A DNA stretch of 12,589 nt from the NCBI GenBank assembly GCA_007136145.1, contig SLHN01000092.1:1-12589 (forward strand). The letters are read 5' to 3'. This DNA comes from Thioalkalivibrio sp. (GTDB lineage: Bacteria > Pseudomonadota > Gammaproteobacteria > Ectothiorhodospirales > Ectothiorhodospiraceae). The position numbers and the translations under genes were made by a program. The notes beneath the pieces are model-generated. The model ran no database searches. It worked only from the letters and a program-made list of their open reading frames with translations, and was not told the origin of the DNA. Shown here in pieces: positions 6,148 through 12,589 of the stretch; within the stretch, counting starts at the first letter, position 1; each line of letters opens with the position of its first letter.

Positions 6148-7184
6148 TCGCCGCCTCCCCCCTGGGATCGTCTGCCTTCTTGTTGTGGTGTCGTCCGTGC
6201 GCACGTTTCCGTGGTCGCGTGCGCGGCCAGGCCGAAAAGTGCCGCCAAGGCCGAGAGTTGCCCGTCGGCATCGGACGTGGCAAGTAACGGACGCCGGTCT
6301 ACTTCAGGCCGGTTGTGCGCAAGATACCAGCCTATGTGCTTGCGCGCGATACGCAGCCCTTGATCGGGTCCGTATTGCCGATGCAATGCGGCGATATGTG
6401 ATTGAATAAGCGAGCCCAGTGCCGTACCCGACGGCGTGGGTGGAATTGGATGACCTGAGAGCGCGGCGCGGATCTGCCCGAGTAGCCACGGCCGGCCGTG
6501 CGCACCCCGACCGACCATGACGCCGGCTGCGCCCGTGCGTTTGATCATGGCTTTCGCTTCCTCGACCGTGGTGATGTCGCCGTTGGCGAGAACCGGGATC
6601 CGGACCGATTCCACCACCTTGGCGATCGCGTCATGGTCGACATCACCCCCATATCCACACGCCTTGGTGCGGCCGTGAACACTGATCATCGCAACCCCCG
6701 CGGCTTCGGCAAGAATGGCGATGCGGGCCGCGTTCATGTGGTTACGGTCGATCCCCAGGCGCATTTTGAGGGTCACCGGCACTGAGAGGCTCGCGGTCAA
6801 CGCCCGTAGCAGTCGTTCCACGAGTGCCTCATCCGCCAGCAGGGCGGCCCCCGCAGCGCGGTTGCAGACTTTCTTGGCTGGGCAGCCGAGGTTGAGGTCG
6901 ATGATATCCGCGCCACGCACAATGTTTTCGTGGGCAGCCCGGACCAATGTGTCAGCGTCGTTGCCCAGCAGTTGCACGATCCTTGGGCTGGATTCCCCCC
7001 GATGGTCGAGCCGGTTACGGCTTTTCGCGGTATGCCAGAGTTGGGTATTGGAGGTGACCATCTCCGAGACCACCGCACTGGCGCCGAGCTGTCGACACAA
7101 TGCCCGAAACGGTCGGTCGCTGACACCGGCCATGGGTGCCAGGAAGACCGGGGGGTCCGGAATGAAGTGGGTCCCCAAAAGCAT
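6144..7184 (-). CDS. dusB: tRNA-dihydrouridine synthase B
   Basis: FMN- and NADPH-dependent reduction of uridine to dihydrouridine in the tRNA D-loop. A TIM-barrel of 346 residues opens with APMAGVSDRPFR (16-27). The catalytic cysteine is Cys101 in LNLGCPAKKV. FMN-phosphate contacts are likely in VLANGDI and VMVGRGAHGRPWL. The DusB signature NLGCPAKKVCNRAAGAALL separates it from DusA and DusC. The ATG is supported by GAGGA 8 nt upstream. It is longer than E. coli DusB (321) because of a hydrophilic tail ending in GGGGE, whose codons carry the fis ribosome binding site. It starts 19 nt after the DUF3426 gene. Confidence 0.97.
   Translation of the reverse strand: MLLGTHFIPDPPVFLAPMAGVSDRPFRALCRQLGASAVVSEMVTSNTQLWHTAKSRNRLDHRGESSPRIVQLLGNDADTLVRAAHENIVRGADIIDLNLGCPAKKVCNRAAGAALLADEALVERLLRALTASLSVPVTLKMRLGIDRNHMNAARIAILAEAAGVAMISVHGRTKACGYGGDVDHDAIAKVVESVRIPVLANGDITTVEEAKAMIKRTGAAGVMVGRGAHGRPWLLGQIRAALSGHPIPPTPSGTALGSLIQSHIAALHRQYGPDQGLRIARKHIGWYLAHNRPEVDRRPLLATSDADGQLSALAALFGLAAHATTETCARTTPQQEGRRSQGGGGE
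6154..6162 (-). promoter_or_regulatory. Strong fis Shine-Dalgarno inside the dusB 3' end
   Basis: GGGGGGAGG on the minus strand contains a perfect GGAGG, 6 nt before the fis ATG. It lies within the codons for the terminal glycines of DusB and decides the fis start over other in-frame ATGs. Confidence 0.8.
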
Positions 7185-7203
7185 GATCAGGTCCTCGGCG
7201 ATT

Positions 7204-7935
7204 TCAAAGGGCTGTTACCGTGACTCCCTCCACCCTCGGGCTCGGCAACTCGATCACCAACCGCAGGCGACGGTTTTCGCGCGCCTGCAATGGCGGAATC
7301 GTGCCGACGCCGCGTTGATCGGGCCCAAGGTACTGCATCGGGTGCCAGCGAGCCTGCCCCAGAGTGCGACCGGAGAGATCGCTGAGGGTGATTTCCAGCA
7401 GGGGCCATGGCTGCGGGCGGTCCAGATTGTTCATGACTTCCATTGTGACCCGAATTCGATCGCCCGCGAGGTGCTCGAGATTCAGCGCGCCGATGCGGAT
7501 GGCGGCCGGAGCACGCGATGTCGACTCTGGACAGTGCAGGTGTCGGCACAGCGTGTCGGCAACCATGGCGAGTTCCGGGTGACCTGCCAGCGCAGCACGT
7601 TCATGCACCAGAGCCTGGCCAACCAGCGTTGTCAGCAGTACGAGGCCGATGAGGAAGCCCGCGAGGCGGTCGGGCCATCGATCGCGAGGCACAGGAGGAA
7701 CGCGCGACCGCTGGGGGGGAGGTGACGGCTGGATCGCTGGGGTTGGCGGATAATGATGATGGGCACCCTGCAGGAATGCCACGGGCTCCCAGGATTGCCC
7801 GGCATATTCGATCTCGAGCGCGGGAAAGAAGGTGAAGATATTTCCGCAAAGTGAGCAGCGGACGGTCCTTGGGTTGCGACCGGTGCGGTAACGCACCGCG
7901 CGACCGGCACCGCAGCCCGGGCAGCGAATGATCAC
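7204..7935 (-). CDS. Zinc-ribbon membrane protein with DUF3426 domain
   Basis: A 243-residue single-pass inner-membrane protein of unknown role, regularly found between prmA and dusB. The N-terminus is an MJ0042-type zinc ribbon with cysteines 5, 8, 27 and 30. A proline-rich linker (about 63-84) follows, then one membrane helix (about 91-110, GFLIGLVLLTTLVGQALV). The C-terminal domain (about 114-243) is DUF3426-like, with LRAP-type strands such as IRVTMEVMNN and the late PLQARENRRLRLVIELP. Expected topology puts the ribbon in the cytoplasm and DUF3426 in the periplasm. The start is GTG, immediately after the prmA TAG with no spacer. AAGGA lies 12 nt upstream inside prmA, so translation is probably coupled. 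Confidence 0.85.
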   Translation of the reverse strand: MIIRCPGCGAGRAVRYRTGRNPRTVRCSLCGNIFTFFPALEIEYAGQSWEPVAFLQGAHHHYPPTPAIQPSPPPQRSRVPPVPRDRWPDRLAGFLIGLVLLTTLVGQALVHERAALAGHPELAMVADTLCRHLHCPESTSRAPAAIRIGALNLEHLAGDRIRVTMEVMNNLDRPQPWPLLEITLSDLSGRTLGQARWHPMQYLGPDQRGVGTIPPLQARENRRLRLVIELPSPRVEGVTVTAL

Positions 7936-8817
7936 CTAACGCCGTCGTCCTTCCAACAGGATCCAGCCATCCTGCTGTGCCGAAATTCCGATGTCGAAAT
8001 CATTCCGGTAGGCGGCCTCTACCGATTCCGCCTGCCAGTCGAGCAACCCGGCAAGCAATAGGCGCGCGCCGGTGCGCGCGCTGCGGGCGAGGGTGGGCGC
8101 CAGCGCGACGAGCGGCGCGGCCAGGATGTTGGCCAGCACCAGATCGAATGACGACGCCGGAGTACCGGCTTCCGGAACGGTGGTTTCCAATCGTTGGGCG
8201 GAGATCCCGTTGCGTTCCCCGTTGGTGCGTGTTGCCTGCAGTGCCTGTGGGTCGATATCGACCGCCAAGGCACGCGCGGCACCGAGTTGTAGCGCGGCAA
8301 TCGCGAGAATTCCCGAGCCACATCCGTAATCGAGAACCTGTTGCCCCTTGGGTGGGGTCGTGGCGAGCGCGGCAAGGCACATGGCGGTGGTGGGGTGGGT
8401 TCCGGTGCCGAACGCCAGGCCGGGGTCGAGGTGGACGAAAACACCGTCCTTGGCAGCGGGAAGGTCTTCCCAGGAAGGTACGATCCAGAGGTTGCCCCCG
8501 CAGTGGATCCGGGTCAGCCCGACGAGTCCCGCGCGGACCCAGTCCTGTTCTGCGATGGTCGAGACAGCGGCCTTAGCGGCGGTCCGGGATTGCGCAGGCA
8601 GTGCTGCCGCCGCGATTTGCGCCCGCAGGCCATCGGAGAAGATCGCCTTCAGCCGAAGCCTGGACCAAAGGGGGTGTGTTCCGGGAGGTGGTTCGAACAG
8701 CGGTTCGTCGCCTGCGTCAAATATCTCGACGCTGACGGCGCCGAGCGCGAACAGTTGATCTTCGAACGCCTGCGCTTGCCCGGCTTCGACCTCGACTTCC
8801 AGTTCGGCAAGACTCAC
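7936..8817 (-). CDS. prmA: Ribosomal protein L11 methyltransferase
   Basis: SAM-dependent trimethylation of ribosomal protein L11. The 293 residues match E. coli PrmA (293). Visible features: an N-terminal substrate-recognition domain with LGAVSVEIFDAGDEPLFEP (25-43), a linker, then the methyltransferase domain. That domain has DPGLAFGTGTHPTT (131-144), SAM motif I VLDYGCGSG (161-169), the acidic ribose contact in AVDIDP, and a catalytic-loop motif LANILAAPL. The start is GTG in a GTGA overlap with the accC stop. A weak GAAGA precedes it, so expression probably depends on accC translation. It is followed without any spacer by the DUF3426 gene. Confidence 0.96.
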   Translation of the reverse strand: MSLAELEVEVEAGQAQAFEDQLFALGAVSVEIFDAGDEPLFEPPPGTHPLWSRLRLKAIFSDGLRAQIAAAALPAQSRTAAKAAVSTIAEQDWVRAGLVGLTRIHCGGNLWIVPSWEDLPAAKDGVFVHLDPGLAFGTGTHPTTAMCLAALATTPPKGQQVLDYGCGSGILAIAALQLGAARALAVDIDPQALQATRTNGERNGISAQRLETTVPEAGTPASSFDLVLANILAAPLVALAPTLARSARTGARLLLAGLLDWQAESVEAAYRNDFDIGISAQQDGWILLEGRRR

Positions 8818-10160
8818 GGGCTGATCTTCAATTTCTTTTCCAGGTAATGGATGTTGGCGCCGCCCTTCTGGAAGTTAGCGTCGTTCATCAGATCGATATG
8901 CAACGGAATGTTGGTCTTGATGCCATCGATGACGATTTCACCGAGTGCTCCCCGCATCCGCGCGATGGCGATGTCCCGCGTCGGGCCATGGGCGATCAGT
9001 TTTGCCACCATCGAGTCGTAGTGTTGGGGTACGGTGTAGCCGTTGTACAGATGGGTATCCATGCGGATGCCCGGGCCTCCGGGGGCGTGGTACTGGGTGA
9101 CGGTGCCGGGGGAGGGAAAGAATTTTACCGGATCTTCCGCGTTGATTCGGCATTCGATCGCATGTCCATTGATATGAACATCCGCCTGTGAAATCGACAA
9201 GGGCTCGCCGGCGGCAATCCGAATCTGTTCGCGGATCAGGTCGACGCCGGTGATTTCCTCGGTTACCGGGTGCTCGACCTGGATGCGGGTGTTCATTTCC
9301 ATGAAGAAGAATTCCCCGTTCTCGAACAGGAATTCGAAGGTCCCGGCACCCCGGTAGCCGATCTCCTGACAGGCACGAACCAGGCGCGCGATCATTTTCT
9401 CGCGCATCGCGGGTGTGATGCCAAGAGCCGGTGCCTCTTCGATCACTTTCTGATGCCGCCGTTGCATCGAGCAATCGCGCTCGCCCAGACATATGGCGTT
9501 GCCATGGGTGTCAGCCAGCACCTGGAATTCCACATGGCGTGGGTGCTCGAGGTACTTTTCCATATACAGGGCATCGTTCGCAAAGGCCTGCTTGGCTTCG
9601 TTCCGGGTGACCGCGATCGCGTTGAGCAGGGCGCCTTCGGTATGCACCACGCGCATGCCGCGGCCACCCCCGCCACCAGAGGCTTTGACGATCACCGGAT
9701 AGCCGATCTCGTTCGCCAGACGCATGTTTTCGTCCGGGTCGTCACCGAGGGCGCCACCGGATCCGGGGACGCAGGGGACTCCGGCCGCGATCATCGAGTT
9801 CTTCGCCGAAACCTTGTCGCCCATCAACCGGATGGTCTCCGCGCGCGGTCCGATGAACGCGAAGCCGCTGGATTCGACCCGTTCCGCGAAATCCGCGTTC
9901 TCGGAAAGAAAACCGTATCCTGGGTGAATCGCGCCGGCGTCGGTGACTTCCGCCGCGGAAATGATTGCGGGGACGTTCAGATAACTCTCGGTTGACGAGG
10001 CAGGACCAATACAGACGGATTCATCGGCCAGACGGACGTGCTTGAGTTCGCGGTCCGCGTCGGAGTGCACCGCCACGGTGGCGATGCCCATTTCGCGGCA
10101 GGCACGCAGAATACGCAGCGCGATCTCGCCACGATTTGCGATCAGGATCTTTTCCAGCAT
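8814..10160 (-). CDS. accC: Acetyl-CoA carboxylase, biotin carboxylase subunit
   Basis: ATP-dependent carboxylation of the biotin on AccB, the first half-reaction of acetyl-CoA carboxylase in fatty acid synthesis. The 448 residues match E. coli AccC (449) with the same numbering. Seen: Lys116, Lys159 and the glycine-rich ATP loop SGGGGGRGM (161-169), His209, Glu276, Glu288, Asn290, Arg292 (MNTRIQVEHPV, 289-299) and Arg338. The N-terminal MLEKILIANRGEIALR is canonical. The ATG has only a weak GGGG about 7 nt upstream. It lies 30 nt after accB and overlaps prmA by 4 nt. The other half of the enzyme, accA and accD, is not here, as is usual. Confidence 0.98.
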   Translation of the reverse strand: MLEKILIANRGEIALRILRACREMGIATVAVHSDADRELKHVRLADESVCIGPASSTESYLNVPAIISAAEVTDAGAIHPGYGFLSENADFAERVESSGFAFIGPRAETIRLMGDKVSAKNSMIAAGVPCVPGSGGALGDDPDENMRLANEIGYPVIVKASGGGGGRGMRVVHTEGALLNAIAVTRNEAKQAFANDALYMEKYLEHPRHVEFQVLADTHGNAICLGERDCSMQRRHQKVIEEAPALGITPAMREKMIARLVRACQEIGYRGAGTFEFLFENGEFFFMEMNTRIQVEHPVTEEITGVDLIREQIRIAAGEPLSISQADVHINGHAIECRINAEDPVKFFPSPGTVTQYHAPGGPGIRMDTHLYNGYTVPQHYDSMVAKLIAHGPTRDIAIARMRGALGEIVIDGIKTNIPLHIDLMNDANFQKGGANIHYLEKKLKISP

Positions 10161-10190
10161 CAGTGGCCCCGGTGGCAGGATTTCTGCCCG

Positions 10191-10649
10191 TTACTCGATG
10201 ATGAACAGGGGTTGGCCGTATTCCACAGGATGACCATTCTCCACCAGTGCATCACGGATGGTACCCGCCTTGTCTGCCTCGATCGGATTCAGCATTTTCA
10301 TCGCCTCGATGATACAGAGGGTATCGCCGATTTCGACCGTGGCGCCGATCTCGACGAAGGGCCGTGCTCCGGGGCTGGGTGCCCGGTAGAACGTGCCGAC
10401 CATCGGTGCGGTTACCTTGTGTCCCGAGGGCTCGGTTACCGTTGCGACAACCGTCGTGTCGGCGCCAGAAGCGGCGGGAGCGGTCGACGCTTGGGGCGGT
10501 GGTGGCTGCATGGGAGGGGCGAAATAGCCCTGCGGTGCCGGTGCCGAGCGGGAAATGCGCACCGATTCCTCACCCTCGTGGATCTCTATCTCGTTGATCC
10601 CGCTTTCTTCGAGAAGGTCGATCAATTTCTTGATCTTGCGAATGTCCAT
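10191..10649 (-). CDS. accB: Acetyl-CoA carboxylase biotin carboxyl carrier protein
   Basis: Carries biotin between AccC and the AccAD carboxyltransferase. The 152 residues are close to E. coli (156). The N-terminal dimer region is MDIRKIKKLIDLLEES, then a Pro/Ala-rich linker (about 35-65), then the biotinyl domain from about 76. Biotin attaches to Lys118 in EAMKM (115-119). The thumb segment around TFYRAPSPGARPFV (86-99) is typical of AccB. It starts 6 nt after the aroQ stop. Its likely SD, GGAG, lies about 12 nt upstream inside the last codons of aroQ, a long spacing. Confidence 0.98.
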   Translation of the reverse strand: MDIRKIKKLIDLLEESGINEIEIHEGEESVRISRSAPAPQGYFAPPMQPPPPQASTAPAASGADTTVVATVTEPSGHKVTAPMVGTFYRAPSPGARPFVEIGATVEIGDTLCIIEAMKMLNPIEADKAGTIRDALVENGHPVEYGQPLFIIE

Positions 10650-10655
10650 AATGAA

Positions 10656-11099
10656 TCAGGGCTCCTCCATGGCTGCAATGGCGGCGTCCAGCGCCAGCCG
10701 ATAACCCGTGGTGCCAAGGCCTGCGATGACGCCCGCGGCGATGTCCGACAGGTAGGAATGACGTCGAAAGGGCTCACGTGCGTGAACGTTGGTGATATGG
10801 ACTTCGATGAATGGGATCGCCGAGGCGAGAAACGCATCGCGCAGGCAGACACTGGTGTGGGTGAGTCCACCGGGATTGATCAGGACCCAGGCCATGTTCT
10901 CCGTGGCAGCAGCATGAACCCGATCGACCAAGGCACCTTCATGATTACTCTGGAAACACACTAGATCGTGTCCAGCCTGTGCGGCGCGGGTCTGGAGTGC
11001 TGCTTCCACCTCAGCAAGCGTAACGGTTCCGTAGCGGTTGGGCTCACGGCTCCCGAGCAGGTTCAGGTTGGGGCCGTTCAGCAGCAGGAACTTAGCCAT
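10656..11099 (-). CDS. aroQ: 3-dehydroquinate dehydratase, type II
   Basis: Converts 3-dehydroquinate to 3-dehydroshikimate in the shikimate pathway; forms a cytoplasmic dodecamer. The 147 residues fit the type II family. Seen: LNGPNLNLLG (7-16), the lid with catalytic Tyr23 in EPNRYG, QSNHEG (50-55), Asn75 in INPGGLTHTS (74-83), His101 in FIEVHITN and Arg112. The ATG at 11099 is fixed by the canonical MAKFLLLNGPN start, yet no SD precedes it; the upstream strand reads CACCTCCT. A short upstream reading frame on the same strand ends 8 nt inside the gene. It is the first gene of the aroQ-accB-accC run, and its proximity to accBC is conserved in Pseudomonas. Confidence 0.97.
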   Translation of the reverse strand: MAKFLLLNGPNLNLLGSREPNRYGTVTLAEVEAALQTRAAQAGHDLVCFQSNHEGALVDRVHAAATENMAWVLINPGGLTHTSVCLRDAFLASAIPFIEVHITNVHAREPFRRHSYLSDIAAGVIAGLGTTGYRLALDAAIAAMEEP

Positions 11100-11192
11100 A
11101 GGAGGTGGGTATCGGTTTCGATCCGGTCATGAATTTGTGGGAAACGTGCGGGAATCGTGCGATTCTCGTCAGTGAATTCTGCCGCAGTGAGG

Positions 11193-11258
11193 CAGGTTGT
11201 GTCCAGCGGGTTGGCGTGGCAGTCGAGAAGTTTCGTGGTGTCTGACCAGCACAACCTG
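11193..11258. repeat. 9-bp inverted repeat in the aroQ leader
   Basis: CAGGTTGTG (11193-11201) and CACAACCTG (11250-11258) are perfectly complementary, with one further wobble pair possible at each end. They enclose 48 nt. In the aroQ transcript they could close a long stem-loop about 95 nt before the start codon. Confidence 0.4.
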
Positions 11259-11421
11259 TAGCGCCCGGGCCATATCCAGCGAGGGCAAATACGCTCTGCT
11301 TGGCGCGGTCCGAAACCATGGAGAGATTCCAGGCCTGTGTCCCGTCTCATGGCCTCCGTCTTGCCGGTCATGCCATCACCTCGACGATGGAAGGCGTAGG
11401 GTGTCAATGAGCGCAGCGAAT

Positions 11422-11439
11422 CGGGCCGTTCGAGGCCCG
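11422..11439 (-). terminator. GC hairpin downstream of tlpA
   Basis: CGGGCC and GGCCCG pair perfectly around a 6-nt loop, about 80 nt after the tlpA stop. The minus-strand sequence after it (ATTCGC) is not U-rich, so intrinsic termination would be weak. It could be an RNA-stabilising structure instead. Confidence 0.3.
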
Positions 11440-11516
11440 GGAGTCTGGAGCAAGGGCCGGCGTGATACCGGTGTGGTTCGGCTGCGCCTCACGGCACCCT
11501 ACAGGGGACTTTCACG

Positions 11517-12077
11517 CTAAAGGTAGGTCTCCAGCCAGCCGGCGAGGTCGGATTCGGTCACTTCTCCGCGATGGGTTTCCCGAACGATGCCGTCGCGGTC
11601 GATGAGGACGGTGTAGGGCAGGGCGCCAATGCGGTTCCCATATTCCCGGCCCACGTCGATAGCGTCGTCCTGTCCGATCAGGATCGGGAATTCGATGCCA
11701 AGATTATCGACGAAGGATTGGGTTGCGTTAAGTTCATCCACCGCGACGGCAACGATGGTGAAACCATACCCTGCGTATTGCTCGTACCGTTCCTGAAACA
11801 TCGGCATTTCTTTCTTGCATGGCGGGCACCAGGTTGCCCAGAAGTTCAGCAGCACCAAGTCCCCATCCCAGTCGCTGAGCTTGCGCAAATTGCCATCGAG
11901 GTCCGGTAGCGTGAAGTCGATGCGCTGGAACTGTCCGGGACTGGTTGCAGCCGCCGCCGTGGACACGACACCGGTCGCCGCGCCGGGGGCAGTGCCCTCG
12001 GCGGCCCCGCTACAGCCAATCATGGCCGCGCAGGCGGCCAGTACAGCCAGAGTACGCATATTTCGTGCAAGCTTCAT
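11517..12077 (-). CDS. TlpA/ResA-family thioredoxin-like lipoprotein
   Basis: Membrane-anchored periplasmic thiol-disulfide oxidoreductase. The 186 residues begin with a basic N-terminus, a hydrophobic stretch (8-20) and a lipobox-like M-I-G-C with the candidate lipid cysteine at 22; Met at -3 is a less usual lipobox residue. A low-complexity Ala/Thr/Gly linker (23-46) follows, then a TlpA/ResA-like domain. Its active site is WCPPC (Cys84, Cys87) in NFWATWCPPCKKEMP, and the cis-proline is Pro154 in ALPYTVLID. Its ATG overlaps the dsbD stop (ATGA), with GGAG 7 nt upstream. DsbD very likely reduces it. Cytochrome c maturation (CcmG-like) or general thiol reduction are both possible targets; no ccm genes are here. 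Confidence 0.92.
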   Translation of the reverse strand: MKLARNMRTLAVLAACAAMIGCSGAAEGTAPGAATGVVSTAAAATSPGQFQRIDFTLPDLDGNLRKLSDWDGDLVLLNFWATWCPPCKKEMPMFQERYEQYAGYGFTIVAVAVDELNATQSFVDNLGIEFPILIGQDDAIDVGREYGNRIGALPYTVLIDRDGIVRETHRGEVTESDLAGWLETYL

Positions 12078-12589
12078 GGTCGGGCTCCGATGCTCTGTTC
12101 GACATGAGCCAGGAACCGCTCGGCGTTCATGTAGCCCACCGCGCGCCGGTTGCGCAATTCGTTACCCTCGGCATCAAAGAAGATCATCGCTGGCGGACCG
12201 AACAGATTGAATTCGCGCATCAGATCGCGGTGTTCCGAGGTATTGGCGGTCACATCGGCCTTCAGCAGGTGGACATCGCGCATGGCCTGGATTACGCGCG
12301 GATCCTGGAATGTCGTGCGTTCGAGACGCACACAATCGACACACCAGTCGGCGTAGAAATCCAGGAAGACCGGCTGATTGCGCTGCTGAGCCGCCGCCAC
12401 TTCGCGCTCGACGTCGTCGATGCTGTCGACCTTGGTGAATTCCAGTTCGGTGGCACGCTGCACGCCATCAACGCTGACCATGGTCGCAGGAGCACTGAGC
12501 GTGGCCAGCGGCCGGAACATGTCCTTGCCTCCGGTGGCCGCGCCGATCATCAGAATGACACCGTAGACCAGCAGCACCAGCCCCGCGCC
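12074..12589 (-). CDS. dsbD: Thiol:disulfide interchange protein DsbD, C-terminal part (5' end outside window)
   Basis: Inner-membrane protein that passes electrons from cytoplasmic thioredoxin to periplasmic partners. Only the last ~171 codons are present; the frame runs off the right edge. The first visible residues (GAGLVLLVYGVILMIGAATG) are the end of the last membrane helix. A linker and the periplasmic gamma domain follow, a thioredoxin fold with DFYADWCVDCVRLE (cysteines about 82 and 85 residues from the stop side of GTG 12577 numbering: 79 and 82). A GPPAMIFFD segment carries the cis-proline. LYADWCVxCK-type motifs are typical of DsbD; the Asp inside CVDC is a less common variant. It overlaps tlpA by 4 nt, so DsbD and its probable substrate are made together. 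Confidence 0.93.
   Translation of the reverse strand, partial: GAGLVLLVYGVILMIGAATGGKDMFRPLATLSAPATMVSVDGVQRATELEFTKVDSIDDVEREVAAAQQRNQPVFLDFYADWCVDCVRLERTTFQDPRVIQAMRDVHLLKADVTANTSEHRDLMREFNLFGPPAMIFFDAEGNELRNRRAVGYMNAERFLAHVEQSIGARP

Larger units (their letters stand above)
11100..11516 (-). other. 417-nt gap upstream of aroQ: leader region, no gene assigned
   Basis: No reading frame here looks like a known protein. The gap separates tlpA from aroQ, so it should hold the tlpA terminator and the promoter of the aroQ-acc-fis unit. I see no convincing -35/-10 pair. Structures seen: CGGGCC/GGCCCG around a 6-nt loop (11422-11439), and a 9-bp perfect inverted repeat, CAGGTTGTG (11193-11201) with CACAACCTG (11250-11258), 48 nt apart. 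Minus-strand frames at 11319-11092 (75 codons) and 11407-11078 run into the start of aroQ. They are probably not genes, but the first could be a leader ORF. Confidence 0.5.

Noticed and set aside
6148..6204. N-terminally extended fis beginning inside dusB
   Set aside because: The extension translates the DusB tail in another frame. The ATG at 6147 has the SD, the ATGA overlap and the family length.
10038..10964. 308-codon plus-strand frame across accC, accB and aroQ
   Set aside because: It is antisense to three certain genes and shows no motif or hydrophobic pattern of a real protein.
11111..11130. T-arm-like sequence GGTTTCGATCC suggesting a tRNA
   Set aside because: The loop is out of register with the TTC consensus, and no acceptor stem, anticodon arm or D-arm fits around it on either strand.
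11379..11407. Perfect TTGACA on the minus strand as the aroQ promoter -35
   Set aside because: The hexamer 17 nt downstream is TCGAGG and neighbouring spacings are no better, so no -10 box supports it.
11197..11520. 107-codon plus-strand frame in the gap between aroQ and tlpA
   Set aside because: Rich in Cys, Trp, Arg and Ser with no family resemblance and no clear SD; it looks like non-coding translation. It would also run antisense to the expected leader.
1..12589. Defence system, prophage, insertion sequence or CRISPR array
   Set aside because: I saw no transposase, integrase, nuclease or toxin-antitoxin module beyond the single entericidin-like gene, no terminal inverted repeats and no spaced direct repeats; codon use looks even throughout.

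Overview
The window is ordinary housekeeping chromosome from a GC-rich gammaproteobacterium. The gene order aroQ-accB-accC-prmA-(zinc ribbon/DUF3426)-dusB-fis, with dsbD and a TlpA-like thioredoxin upstream, is the arrangement I know from Pseudomonas and relatives. An AmpD close to the enterobacterial protein and a Rep-type helicase fit the same class. Chromatiales/Ectothiorhodospiraceae-like is my best guess below class level, but that is an inference. I see no mobile element, CRISPR array, rRNA, tRNA or phage gene.

Layout. Left end, plus strand: the 3' half of an NhaP2/CvrA-type cation/proton antiporter, cut by the window edge. It converges, 7 nt apart, with rep on the minus strand. After a spacer of about 250 nt with a good sigma70-type promoter comes a plus-strand group: a 52-residue entericidin-like lipoprotein gene, ampD, and a histidine phosphatase that overlaps ampD by 4 nt. 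A small conserved-looking minus-strand gene (possibly DUF2322) follows, then a plus-strand inositol-monophosphatase/HisN-type phosphatase.

From 5854 to the right end every gene is on the minus strand, so reading order is right to left: dsbD (3' part only) and tlpA-like, coupled by ATGA; a 417-nt gap; then aroQ, accB, accC, prmA, a DUF3426 protein, dusB and fis. Several junctions overlap or abut: accC/prmA is GTGA, prmA/DUF3426 has zero spacing, and dusB/fis is ATGA with the fis Shine-Dalgarno encoding the glycine tail of DusB. This suggests one polycistronic unit serving shikimate synthesis, the first step of fatty acid synthesis, L11 methylation, tRNA dihydrouridine formation and the nucleoid protein Fis. 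All are growth-linked functions.

DsbD and the TlpA-like protein form a second unit that moves electrons to periplasmic thiols. AmpD and the entericidin-like lipoprotein are both envelope-related. I did not find a clearly novel system. The points most worth a second look are the long leader upstream of aroQ with its SD-less start, the small lipoprotein gene, the hairpin before ampD, the orphan HisN-like phosphatase, and the compact junctions of the acc-fis unit.
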